This document shows, piece by piece, positions 44,117 to 51,490 of a stretch of DNA of 64,000 nt. Location of the stretch: positions 806,001 to 870,000 of the forward strand of contig NZ_JAFNJS010000001.1 in assembly GCF_019024325.1 (NCBI RefSeq), written 5' to 3'. The stretch's first letter is position 1; each line of letters opens with the position of its first letter. The translations under genes were made by a program, and so were the position numbers. Origin of the DNA: Falsiroseomonas tokyonensis (GTDB lineage Bacteria; Pseudomonadota; Alphaproteobacteria; Acetobacterales; Acetobacteraceae). The notes beneath the pieces were generated by a model that saw only the letters and a program-made list of their open reading frames with translations, was not told where the DNA came from and searched no databases.

Positions 44117-45169
44117 ATGCAATTCCACGCCCTGATCGAGCACCTGGCCTATGCCGGCGGGCTCGCCCTTCTCTCGGCCGCCGTGGTGCGGCTGATGATC
44201 GCCTTTCCGATCCTCGACACGCCAAATGGCCGCAGTGCGCACAAGACGCCGACACCGCGCGGCGGGGGCCTGGGCGTGGTGGTGGCCTTCGTCTCCGGCA
44301 TGCTGGCGCTGTACCTGACGGCCCGCTTCGCCCGCATCGCGGAGACGCAGTTTTTGGGGGTGATCCTGGCGGCCGTCGCCATTGCCGCCGTCGCGCTGGT
44401 CGATGACGTGCGGGACCTCTCCGCAAGACTCCGGCTGGCGGCGCAATGCGGCGTGGCGCTGGTGGCGGTGGGCAGCGGGCTGGTGATCTCGCGCCTCGCC
44501 TTGCCCTGGATCGGCGTGGTGGATCTGGGCCTGTTCGGCCTGGTGCTGACGCTGGTCTGGATCGTCGGCTGCACCAATGCGGTGAACTTCATGGATGGGC
44601 TGGACGGGCTGGTCGGCGGCACGCTGCTGCTGGCGGCCGCGGCGCTGGCGCTGATCGCGGCGCTGCAGGGCGGCTGGTTCGTCTATGCCGCGGCCCTGTT
44701 CCTGGCGGCCGGCTTCGCGGGATTCCTGCCCTTCAACCTGCACCCGGCGCGCATCTTCATGGGCGATGTCGGCAGCCAGTTCTCCGGCTTCATCTTCGCC
44801 ACCCTGGCGGTCGCCGCCGCGCGCTTCGACGGGCAGCAGGTTTCCTTCCTGATCGTCCCGCTGCTGATCTTCGGCCTGCTCTTCGATGCCGGCTTCACCC
44901 TGGCCCGCCGCGCCTTGATGGGCGAGCGGCTGGCCGAGGGCCACCGGACGCATCTGTATCAGCTGGCCCAGCGCGCCGGCGTGCCGACCCGCGCGGTGGC
45001 GGCCACGCATTGGGCCTTCACCCTGTTCCACGCCGGACTGGCGCTGCTGTTCCTGGACATGTCGCCCTCGGCCAAGCCGCTGGTGGTGGTGCCGGCGCTG
45101 GCCGTGCAATGCGCCTGGCTGGCCTATGTGATGCGCCGGATGCGCGCCGCCGGCCTCGGCTGGCGCTGA
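44117..45169 (+). CDS. Undecaprenyl-phosphate sugar-1-phosphate transferase (WecA-like GT4)
   Basis: A 350-residue polytopic membrane protein with about 10 helices of the MraY/WecA family. NGRSAHKTPTPRGGGLGVVVAF is the conserved N-terminal loop. ALVDDVRDLSARLR supplies the Asp-Asp motif, NFMDGLDGLVGGT and FMGDVGSQFSGF are the catalytic/Mg-binding blocks. These enzymes transfer HexNAc-1-P to undecaprenyl phosphate and initiate O-antigen or capsule repeat units. It starts at ATG 44117, three bases after the FkbM stop, so it is the last gene of the glycan unit. Convergent with the LysE gene, two bases apart. Confidence 0.92.
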   Translation: MQFHALIEHLAYAGGLALLSAAVVRLMIAFPILDTPNGRSAHKTPTPRGGGLGVVVAFVSGMLALYLTARFARIAETQFLGVILAAVAIAAVALVDDVRDLSARLRLAAQCGVALVAVGSGLVISRLALPWIGVVDLGLFGLVLTLVWIVGCTNAVNFMDGLDGLVGGTLLLAAAALALIAALQGGWFVYAAALFLAAGFAGFLPFNLHPARIFMGDVGSQFSGFIFATLAVAAARFDGQQVSFLIVPLLIFGLLFDAGFTLARRALMGERLAEGHRTHLYQLAQRAGVPTRAVAATHWAFTLFHAGLALLFLDMSPSAKPLVVVPALAVQCAWLAYVMRRMRAAGLGWR

Positions 45170-45171
45170 GA

Positions 45172-45780
45172 TCAGCGCGCGGCGATGGTCGCCGCCGTGC
45201 CGGCCATCACCGTGGCGCCGCCGCGATTCATCCAGCGCATGGCACAAGGCGAGGTGAACAGCCGCCGCGCCCGCGCCGCCGCCAGCGCATAGCCCCCCAG
45301 CACGCCGCCGCAGACCAGCACGATCACCAGCGCCAATTCGACAAAGCCCAGTAATGTCAGCCCGCCGAGATCCACCACCGTGGGGAGCAGGGCGAAGAAG
45401 AACATCATCGCCTTCGGATTGCCGAGGTTCACGGCCAGCCCCGCCAGGAACATCCGGCCCGCATCCGCCACCGGCGGCGGTGCCGCCAGCGGCCGGACCG
45501 GCGCCCGCCACATCTTCCAGGCGAGGAACAGCAGATAGGCGGCGCCGGCATAGCGGATCACCTCGAAGACGCCGCCGAGCGAGGCGGCGAGCAGCGCCAG
45601 GCCCGTGGCCGCCAGGGTGAACCAGACCAGCGCCGCCACCACCACGCCCGCCACGAAGGCCGGCGCGCCGCCGAGGCCCTGGGCCAGCACGCGCGCGATC
45701 AGCGCCGTGACGCTGGGCCCCGGCAGCACCAGCACCGCGAGGTAGGAGGCCGCGAATAGCAGCAGGGCTGCGGGCTCCAT
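45172..45780 (-). CDS. LysE-family exporter
   Basis: A 202-residue membrane protein with about six helices. The N-terminal PGPSVTALIARVLAQG (G-P-x motif), a loop of GAAYLLFLAWKMW and AVNLGNPKAMMFFFALLPTVV are the RhtB/LysE signatures. Family members export amino acids or derivatives such as homoserine, lysine or threonine; the substrate here is unknown. The start ATG 45778-45780 lies four bases downstream of the PadR regulator gene stop, so the pair is probably co-transcribed and the exporter may be under the control of the regulator. Confidence 0.9.
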   Translation of the reverse strand: MEPAALLLFAASYLAVLVLPGPSVTALIARVLAQGLGGAPAFVAGVVVAALVWFTLAATGLALLAASLGGVFEVIRYAGAAYLLFLAWKMWRAPVRPLAAPPPVADAGRMFLAGLAVNLGNPKAMMFFFALLPTVVDLGGLTLLGFVELALVIVLVCGGVLGGYALAAARARRLFTSPCAMRWMNRGGATVMAGTAATIAAR

Positions 45781-45784
45781 CGCC

Positions 45785-46384
45785 TCAGCTCCGCTCGATC
45801 GCGATGGCGGCGGCGTCCAGCGCCTCCGCAATCGTGCGCAGCTGCGCCGCATCCAGCGGGCCGCGGGCGAGGCGAAGGCGCAGCGCCAGCTTGAGGTTCT
45901 CGGTCGCCCGCATCAGCTCCGGCTGCGGCCCGCCATGCGCGGCGCGCACCGCCTGCATCCGGGCCAGCGCGGCATCCACCGCGGGCTGGTTGGCGGCAAG
46001 CCAGGCGCGGCCTTCCTCGGTGATGGCATAGAGCTTCTTGCCCGCGCCCTCCGCCACCGTGGCATGGCCCAGCTCCTCCAGCATGGTCAGGGTCGGGTAG
46101 ATCACGCCGGGGCTGGGGCTGTAGGTGCCGGCGGCGCGGTCCTCGATTTCCTTGATCAGCTCGTAGCCGTGGCGCGGCTGCTCCGCGATCAGCGCGGCGA
46201 CCACCAGGCGCAGCTCGCCGTGGTCGAAGAGCCTTCCGGACCGCCCGCCGCCGGGTCCGCCCCGCATGCGGCCATGGTCGCGGCCGAAGCGGTGGCCGCC
46301 CTCCTCGCCGCGCGCGAAGCGCCGGTCGTGGCCGTGATGGTTACCGTGGCCGTGGCGACCGCAGCCGTGATGTCGATGATGCAT
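45785..46384 (-). CDS. PadR-family regulator with His-rich N-terminus (YqjI-like)
   Basis: A 199-residue regulator. The first 37 residues hold 11 histidines and one cysteine (beginning MHHRHHGCGRHGHGNHHGHD), followed by the winged-helix RLFDHGELRLVVAALIAEQ, RHGYELIKEIEDRAAGTYSPSPGVIYPTL and MLEELGHATV. The same arrangement of His-rich extension plus this PadR core is found in E. coli YqjI, a nickel-responsive regulator of a ferric reductase gene. Metal sensing is therefore likely. The E. coli partner yqjH is not next door. An inverted repeat stands directly upstream (46402-46436). Co-transcribed with the LysE exporter. Confidence 0.88.
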   Translation of the reverse strand: MHHRHHGCGRHGHGNHHGHDRRFARGEEGGHRFGRDHGRMRGGPGGGRSGRLFDHGELRLVVAALIAEQPRHGYELIKEIEDRAAGTYSPSPGVIYPTLTMLEELGHATVAEGAGKKLYAITEEGRAWLAANQPAVDAALARMQAVRAAHGGPQPELMRATENLKLALRLRLARGPLDAAQLRTIAEALDAAAIAIERS

Positions 46385-46401
46385 GATCGTCTTCCGTAGC
46401 A

Positions 46402-46436
46402 GTTTCGATGTATCTTTTTCTCAGATATATCGAGAC
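46402..46436. promoter_or_regulatory. Probable operator of the PadR/YqjI-like regulator
   Basis: Two 13-base arms (46402-46414 and 46424-46436) form an inverted repeat with two mismatches and a nine-base spacer; the inner cores read TCGATGTATC and GATATATCGA. It lies 18-52 bases upstream of the regulator start codon in an AT-rich patch, the usual position for autoregulation. Confidence 0.6.
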
Positions 46437-46458
46437 TGCCTCGGCTGCAAGCCCCTTC

Positions 46459-46779
46459 TCAGCCGCCGCCGCAGCGAAACGGCACGAAGCTGCTGGCCAT
46501 GCCGGAATTCATTGCCGCGATGGTCATGGCATCCGCCAGCGCCAGCTCCTGCGCCGAGCGTGGGCAGACCTCGATGCGGGACCGGCAGCCGGAGTCGAGG
46601 AAGGCGGCATGCCGGTCGAGGAATTCCGCGCTCAGCCCCTGCCGCCCGAACATTTCCAGCGCGCGCGGCCAGTCGGCGCTGTAGCGGGCGCATTTTTCGG
46701 CGTTCCAGTCGCCCCGCGCGGGGGTCTGGGCGGCAGCGACCAGCGAGGCGACCAGCAGCAGGGCCAGGACCAGCCTCAT
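46459..46779 (-). CDS. Small exported cysteine-containing protein
   Basis: A 106-residue protein with a signal peptide (MRLVLALLLVASLVAAAQT, cut near AAA/QTPA). The mature part has four cysteines (in AEKCARY, DSGCRSRIEVCPRS and PFRCGGG) that could pair as two disulfides in the periplasm. I do not recognise the family. The ATG overlaps the lipoprotein gene stop by four bases, making it the last gene of the TRAP operon. Confidence 0.7.
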   Translation of the reverse strand: MRLVLALLLVASLVAAAQTPARGDWNAEKCARYSADWPRALEMFGRQGLSAEFLDRHAAFLDSGCRSRIEVCPRSAQELALADAMTIAAMNSGMASSFVPFRCGGG

Positions 46780-47372
46780 GGCCCCTCCACCTCGAGCACC
46801 GCATCGCCCACCCATTGCCGGCTGCCTCGGATGCGGCCGGTGGCCGGCTCCGCCACGAACCGGTTCTCGAAGGCGATGTCGTCGCCGGCGCAGGCCTCCG
46901 TCACCACCAGCCAGCCGCCTTCCGGCGTGGCGGACAGCCGGCAGGACAGGGTCACGCCGAAGCGCCGCCCGGCGGCCTGCCCATCCCCGCCATGCAGGTC
47001 GATGCTGCGCCGCGTCGTGGCCGGCGTGGCCAGCAGCGCGCGCGGATCCGCCAGCGGGTCCGGCTGGTCCAGGCGGGTGGCGGAAAGGCCGGGGCCGAGG
47101 CCGGCGATGGCGGTAATCCGCGGGCCCTCGGTGGCCAGCGCAGCGCCCGCCTCGGCACGCCACAAGCGGCGCTCGCCGGTCTCCTGGATCAGCGAGAATA
47201 GGAGGGGCCGTGGGCCGCCGGTGACGCGCAGCACCGGCCCGGCGGGCGCCACCGCGGCCACCGTGGGCGCCGGCGGTGGCGCGGCCCAGAGCGCGGTCGC
47301 GGCCGGCATATCCCCGCAGGCGGCCAGGCCCGGCAGGGCCAGCGCCGCCAGCAGGGCGCGCCCGCGCCTCAT
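46776..47372 (-). CDS. Lipoprotein of unknown function in the TRAP operon
   Basis: A 198-residue protein with a lipoprotein signal peptide: MRRGRALLAALALPGLAACGD, where the lipobox LAAC puts the cysteine at residue 19. The mature part is Ala/Pro-rich at first, then beta-strand-like (LRVTGGPRPLLFSLIQETGER, ending RQWVGDAVLEVEGP) and has two further cysteines (LSCRLSAT and TEACAGDD). No named family is recognised. Its start overlaps the permease stop and its stop overlaps the small Cys protein start, both by four bases. Confidence 0.72.
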   Translation of the reverse strand: MRRGRALLAALALPGLAACGDMPAATALWAAPPPAPTVAAVAPAGPVLRVTGGPRPLLFSLIQETGERRLWRAEAGAALATEGPRITAIAGLGPGLSATRLDQPDPLADPRALLATPATTRRSIDLHGGDGQAAGRRFGVTLSCRLSATPEGGWLVVTEACAGDDIAFENRFVAEPATGRIRGSRQWVGDAVLEVEGP

Positions 47373-49381
47373 GCCGTGCGGGGCGCGGGCCGCCATTGCA
47401 GGGACAGCAGGCCGAGCGCCAGCACCATGCCGATCAGATGCGGATAGGGCAGCAGGTTCGGCGCGATGGTGTCCAGCAGCGCCGGGAACATCATCAGCAC
47501 CCCGGCCACCGCCAGCAGCCAGCGCTCCCAGCCCGGCAAGGCGCGGCGGAAGAAGCCCTGGCAGGCGATCGCCAGCGTGGCCAGGCCCACCACGGCCAGC
47601 AGGAACTGCCAGGCCACATCCGCCCAGCCCATGTCGCCGGTGAATTTCAGCAGCAGGCCGACGCCTTCCGGATCCGTCACGAAGACGAAGGGCATGACGA
47701 AGGCGGGCAGGGTGTACTTCCAGGCCTGGAAGGTGGTGCGGTAGGGGCCCGCGCCGGTGATCGCCGCCGCCGCGAAGGGCGACAGCGCGGTGGGCGGCGA
47801 AACCTCGCTGAGCACCGCGTAGTAGAAGACGAACATATGCGCGGCATAGTCCGGCACGCCCAGCTTGATCAGCGCCGGCGCCGCGACCACCGCGCAGATG
47901 ATGTAGCTGGCCGTCACCGGCACGGCGAGGCCGACCACCCAGACGATCAGCGCCGTGTAGATCGCCGTGATCACCACGGACCCGCCCGCCGCCTGGATCG
48001 CGATATCGGAGAATTTCAGCCCGAGCCCGGTCAGCGTGATGACGCCCACGATGATGCCCGCGCTGGCGCAGGTGGCGGCGATGCCCACGGATTGCACGGC
48101 ACCCGCCGCCAGCGCGCCGATCAGCTTGCGCGGCCACAGCGCCTGTTCCGGCCGCACGAAGGACAGCACCACCGCGACCCCCATGGCGTAGAGCACCGAC
48201 ATGGTCGGCGAATAGCCGATCACCATGAAGACGATGATCGCGATGAGGGACGAGAAGTGGAAGCCGTATTTCCGTAGCATGACGGGGATCGGCTCGACCT
48301 GCAGCGCATCCTCCGCCACCGCATTGCCGCTGGCCATCAGCCGGCGCTGGTCCAACTCCACCATGAACAGCAGCGAGGCGTAGTAGAGGACGGTCGGGAT
48401 GATCGCCATCTTGATGACGTCGAGATAGCCGATGTTCAGATACTCGGCGATCAGGAAGGCCGCGGCGCCCAGCACGGGGGGCGAGATGATGGCGCCCAGC
48501 CCGCCGGCGGCCAGCAGCCCGCCCGCATCATCCGGCCGGTAGCCCACCTTCTTCATCATCGGCCAGGCGACGGTGCCCAGCGTGACGGTGGTGGCAACGC
48601 CGGACCCCGAAGGCCCGCCCAGCAGGAAGGAGGACAGCACCACGGTGCGCCCCGCGCTCGCCGCCTTGCCGCCGGTGGCGGCGAAGGAGAAATCGACGAA
48701 GAACTTGCCCGCGCCGCTGGCCTGCAGGATGGCGCCATAGATGGTGAACAGGATGATCAGCGTGGCGGAGACATCGACCGCGGTGCCGAAGATGCCATCG
48801 AGGCCGATCGCCAGATGCGGGATCATGCGCTCGGAATCATAGCCCTGGTGCTGCCAGGGCGCGGGCAGCCAATTGCCGAAGAAGCCGTAGAGCAGGAAAC
48901 AGATCGCGACCACGGGCATCACCGGCCCGGTGGCGCGGCGCGCCACTTCCAGCACCATCGCCACCAGCATCCAGCCGACGACGATGTCCATCGGCTCGGG
49001 GAAGATCGCGCGGTCCTGCAGATCGTCGCCGCCGCTGATCAGGTACCAGACCACATAGATGCCGGCCGCCGCCAGCGCCCAGTCCCAGGGCATCAGCCGG
49101 TGGCGGAAGCGGCGGGAGATGGGGAACAGCGTGAAGCCGATGGCGAGTGCGAAGCCGACATGCACGAAGCGCAGCGTCGTCGTCGGCACGATGTCCCATG
49201 CGGCCCAGAGGTGGAACAGGCTCATCGCCAGCGCGATGGCCACCGCGCCGAGGCCGAGCAGGCCGGTGAAGCGGTTCTGCGCACCCTCCTCCTCCTCGAT
49301 CAGCGTCTCGAGGCGGGAGGCGGTGGCCTCATCCAGGGCGCCGGGCGCGAGCTCCGGCGGCAGGGGCGAATGGGTGCTCAA
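47369..49381 (-). CDS. TRAP transporter fused permease (DctQM), TAXI type
   Basis: A 670-residue membrane protein. Residues about 35-170 form a DctQ-like four-helix part with a long N-terminal cytosolic segment. The rest is a DctM domain with about 12-14 helices, including VLSSFLLGGPSGSGVATTVTLG, GGLLAAGGLGAIISPPVLGAAAF and LSEVSPPTALSPFAAAAITGA. Fused permeases of this type pair with TAXI solute-binding receptors. The start is TTG 49379-49381 with GGAG eight bases upstream on the minus strand. The downstream lipoprotein gene overlaps by four bases. The receptor gene is 219 bases upstream, across two hairpins. Confidence 0.93.
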   Translation of the reverse strand: MSTHSPLPPELAPGALDEATASRLETLIEEEEGAQNRFTGLLGLGAVAIALAMSLFHLWAAWDIVPTTTLRFVHVGFALAIGFTLFPISRRFRHRLMPWDWALAAAGIYVVWYLISGGDDLQDRAIFPEPMDIVVGWMLVAMVLEVARRATGPVMPVVAICFLLYGFFGNWLPAPWQHQGYDSERMIPHLAIGLDGIFGTAVDVSATLIILFTIYGAILQASGAGKFFVDFSFAATGGKAASAGRTVVLSSFLLGGPSGSGVATTVTLGTVAWPMMKKVGYRPDDAGGLLAAGGLGAIISPPVLGAAAFLIAEYLNIGYLDVIKMAIIPTVLYYASLLFMVELDQRRLMASGNAVAEDALQVEPIPVMLRKYGFHFSSLIAIIVFMVIGYSPTMSVLYAMGVAVVLSFVRPEQALWPRKLIGALAAGAVQSVGIAATCASAGIIVGVITLTGLGLKFSDIAIQAAGGSVVITAIYTALIVWVVGLAVPVTASYIICAVVAAPALIKLGVPDYAAHMFVFYYAVLSEVSPPTALSPFAAAAITGAGPYRTTFQAWKYTLPAFVMPFVFVTDPEGVGLLLKFTGDMGWADVAWQFLLAVVGLATLAIACQGFFRRALPGWERWLLAVAGVLMMFPALLDTIAPNLLPYPHLIGMVLALGLLSLQWRPAPRTA

Positions 49382-49453
49382 GATGTCAGCTCCGGCAGCA
49401 AGGCCATGACGGCCAGGCGGCTAAGGTCGGCCATGGCGAAACCGGGGCGGCGC

Positions 49454-49495
49454 CCTGGAGCCCGCTGCGTTCGCTTGAACGCCGCGTGCTCCAGG
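49454..49495. repeat. Palindromic hairpin A between TAXI receptor and permease genes
   Basis: Outer arms CCTGGAGC (49454-49461) and GCTCCAGG (49488-49495) and an inner hairpin GCGTTC (49467-49472) / GAACGC (49477-49482) with GCTT loop, separated by two unpaired five-base stretches. It stands in the intercistronic gap, about 70 bases from the permease start. Confidence 0.75.
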
Positions 49496-49506
49496 AGCTT
49501 TTGAAA

Positions 49507-49558
49507 CCAGAGCAGGAAATGCGGTCAGATGAAGTCATCTGAGCGCATATTGCTCTGG
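49507..49558. repeat. Palindromic hairpin B, near-perfect 52-base foldback
   Basis: Three nested arm pairs: CCAGAGCA/TGCTCTGG (49507-49514 with 49551-49558), ATGCG/CGCAT (49519-49523 with 49544-49548) and TCAGATGA/TCATCTGA (49525-49532 with 49535-49542). The tip is two bases (AG). It looks like a REP/MITE-type palindromic element or an mRNA-stabilising structure. Together with hairpin A it fills the 219-base gap between the TAXI receptor and the permease. Confidence 0.8.
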
Positions 49559-49600
49559 GGCAGGCCCCGCGCCGTGTTCAGTGGTGTGCGGCACCCGCAC

Positions 49601-50605
49601 TCAGGCGAGGGTCGCGCCCTTGCCCTTCCAGAAGGTCTCCGCCGCCGGGTGCCAGGGCACGCCGGCCGCCGCGGTCTTCTGGCCTTCCAGCTTGAAGTCC
49701 CGTGCGGCGGAATGGACCTGCGCCCAGTCCTGCCGGTTGTTCCACATCACGTCGAGGATCTGCCCCACCAGCTGGGCGGACATGTCCTCTCGCACGCCGA
49801 CGATATTGGCGACCGACATCTGCTTGTTCGGCTGCGTCTGGCCCGGATAGGCGCCGGCCGGAATCTCCTCGGGGAAATAGACCGGGCCGTATTTCTCGAT
49901 GATCGACGGGATGTATTCGTGATGGTCGATCAGCACCAGCTGCACGCCGGGTGAGGCGCCGAGATCGGTGATCGCGCTGGTCGGATAGCCGGAGACGAAG
50001 AAATAGGCGTCGAGCTTGCCGTCCTTGATGGCATTCGTGCTCTCGGCCGGCGAGAGCCTTTCGCGCGCGCGGAAATCGTTGTCGCGGTGCAGGCCGGCGG
50101 CCTCGATCAGGCGCAGCGCCATCACCTCGGTGGCGGAGCCCGGCGCGCCGGTGGAGATACGCTTGCCCTTGAGGTCCGACATCTTCGTGATGCCGGTGGA
50201 GGCGACGGTCACCACCTGCATGCGGTTGGTGTAGAGCACAGCGATGGCGCGCACCGGCACCGGGCGGCCGCGGAAGCGGTCATTGCCGCGCACCGCATCC
50301 ACCGCCGCATCGACCTGGCTGATCACCATGCCGACGCGATTGGCGCCCAGCAGCTGCAGATTGGCGACGGAGCCGCCCGTGACCTCGACCGTTGCGGACA
50401 TGCCGGGAATGCTGCGCGAGAGGTAGTTCGCCAGCGCACCGCCGAGCGGATAATAGACGCCGCCCGTGGTGCCGGTTGCGATGGCAAGCTGCTGTGCTGC
50501 CTGCGCATGGACGCGGCCCGGAAGGGCCAGCGCCGCTGCGGCCGCAAGGCTGCCCGCGCCCAGCGCACGGCGTCCCACTGCACGCGGTCCCAGAATGGAT
50601 GTCAT
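49601..50605 (-). CDS. TAXI family TRAP transporter solute-binding receptor
   Basis: A 334-residue exported receptor. The N-terminus MTSILGPRAVGRRALGAGSL has a double-Arg n-region and an Ala-rich h-region ending VHA, cut before about residue 35. LAIATGTTGGVYYPLGGALA at the start of the mature protein and DLKGKRISTGAPGSATEV are the TAXI family signatures. It delivers an unknown organic anion or amino acid to the permease. The start ATG 50603-50605 follows AGGAAG. It is divergent from the CBS protein and is the first gene of the TRAP operon. Confidence 0.93.
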   Translation of the reverse strand: MTSILGPRAVGRRALGAGSLAAAAALALPGRVHAQAAQQLAIATGTTGGVYYPLGGALANYLSRSIPGMSATVEVTGGSVANLQLLGANRVGMVISQVDAAVDAVRGNDRFRGRPVPVRAIAVLYTNRMQVVTVASTGITKMSDLKGKRISTGAPGSATEVMALRLIEAAGLHRDNDFRARERLSPAESTNAIKDGKLDAYFFVSGYPTSAITDLGASPGVQLVLIDHHEYIPSIIEKYGPVYFPEEIPAGAYPGQTQPNKQMSVANIVGVREDMSAQLVGQILDVMWNNRQDWAQVHSAARDFKLEGQKTAAAGVPWHPAAETFWKGKGATLA

Positions 50606-50683
50606 CTTCCTGTGTCTCCCCTTTTGTGTTCTTGGCCGCGTCCAGCAATACAGGCGCCTCGCCGGATGGGAAAGAGCAGAGAT

Positions 50684-50697
50684 TTGACCTGCATCAA
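50684..50697 (+). promoter_or_regulatory. FNR/ANR/FixK-type box upstream of the CBS-BON gene
   Basis: TTGAC-CTGC-ATCAA matches the alphaproteobacterial anaerobox TTGAY-N4-RTCAA at all ten defined positions. Its centre (50690.5) is 41.5 bases upstream of the transcription start predicted from a -10 element (TAACCT 50720-50725, start about 50732), which is the class II activation spacing. Confidence 0.75.
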
Positions 50698-50719
50698 GGT
50701 CGCGCGTCCCGGCCGCGCC

Positions 50720-50747
50720 TAACCTTCTTTTCATCGTTGCGACGATG
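50720..50747 (+). promoter_or_regulatory. -10 element and leader hairpin of the CBS-BON gene
   Basis: TAACCT (50720-50725) fits a -10 element. Downstream, CATCGT (50732-50737) and ACGATG (50742-50747) form a small hairpin next to the ribosome-binding site AAGGAG (50748-50753), so it might tune translation of the CBS gene. Confidence is moderate because no start-site mapping exists. Confidence 0.45.
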
Positions 50748-50761
50748 AAGGAGAACAGGCC

Positions 50762-51460
50762 ATGACCCGCCTTTCCGCCCGTGATCTCATGACGGCTGAA
50801 GTGGTGACCGTGCCGCCGGCCACGCCCGTCCTGTCCATCGCCCGGCTGCTGGCCGACCGCGGCATTTCCGCCGTGCCGGTGCTGGATGGCACCGGCCGCG
50901 TGCTCGGCATCGTGACCGAGGCCGACCTGATCCGCCGCCTGGCGGGAGAGGCGGATCATCCCGCCTCCTGGCTCGCCAGCCTCTTCGCCAATGCGGAGCG
51001 TGACGCCGCGCGCTATGCCCGCGCGCATGGCGTGACCGCCGCGGATGTGATGACGACCGAACTCGTCTCCGTCGGCCCCACCACGCCGGCGGCCGAGGTG
51101 GCGCAGATGATGGAGGAGCGCAGCATCCGCCGCGTGCTGGTCCTCGAGGGCGGAAAGCTGCTCGGCATCGTCTCCCGCGCCGATCTGCTGCGCGCGCTGG
51201 TGGCGCCGCAAAATGAAGCGCTCGAACTCTCCGATGACCGCGTGCGCGGCGCCGTGATGGCGGCGATGCGCAAGCAGCCCTGGGCGGATACCTTCTACAC
51301 GCTGATCGACGTGAAGGACGGCGTGGTGGAGCTCAACGGCTTCAGCCGCAGCGCGGAGGTGCAGCGCGCACTCCGCGTGCTGGCGGAGAATGTGCCGGGC
51401 GTGAAGGGCGTGAAGGACAAGACGACGCCCATGCCGGCCTATCTCTATACCGCCGTCTGA
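50762..51460 (+). CDS. CBS-CBS-BON domain protein
   Basis: A 232-residue protein. Two CBS motifs (residues about 7-60, RDLMTAEVVTVPPATPVLSI; and about 91-146, ADVMTTELVSVGPTTPAAEV) form a Bateman module that binds adenosyl nucleotides. The C-terminal BON domain (about 155-222) contains VKDGVVELNGFSRSAEV. No membrane segment or catalytic domain is seen, so it is a small cytosolic sensor/partner protein. Proteins like this are commonly under oxygen-responsive FNR/FixK control, and an FNR-type site lies at the right place upstream. The RBS is AAGGAG. Divergent from the TAXI receptor. Confidence 0.92.
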   Translation: MTRLSARDLMTAEVVTVPPATPVLSIARLLADRGISAVPVLDGTGRVLGIVTEADLIRRLAGEADHPASWLASLFANAERDAARYARAHGVTAADVMTTELVSVGPTTPAAEVAQMMEERSIRRVLVLEGGKLLGIVSRADLLRALVAPQNEALELSDDRVRGAVMAAMRKQPWADTFYTLIDVKDGVVELNGFSRSAEVQRALRVLAENVPGVKGVKDKTTPMPAYLYTAV

Positions 51461-51467
51461 GGCAGGA

Positions 51468-51490
51468 GGGAGCGGCTCAGCGCCGCTCCC
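51468..51490. terminator. Bidirectional hairpin between CBS-BON and MFS genes
   Basis: A perfect 9-bp stem (51468-51476 GGGAGCGGC with 51482-51490 GCCGCTCCC) encloses a five-base loop that contains part of the MFS stop codon (51477-51479). It lies between two convergent genes and has no T-run, so it could act in both directions or mark a Rho-dependent end. Confidence 0.5.

Noticed and set aside
39802-45511. Two 900+-residue minus-strand frames opposite the glycan genes
   Set aside because: Compositionally biased (Gly, Arg, His, Gln), no motifs, and opposed to CapD, VOC, FkbM and GT4 genes that have intact motifs.
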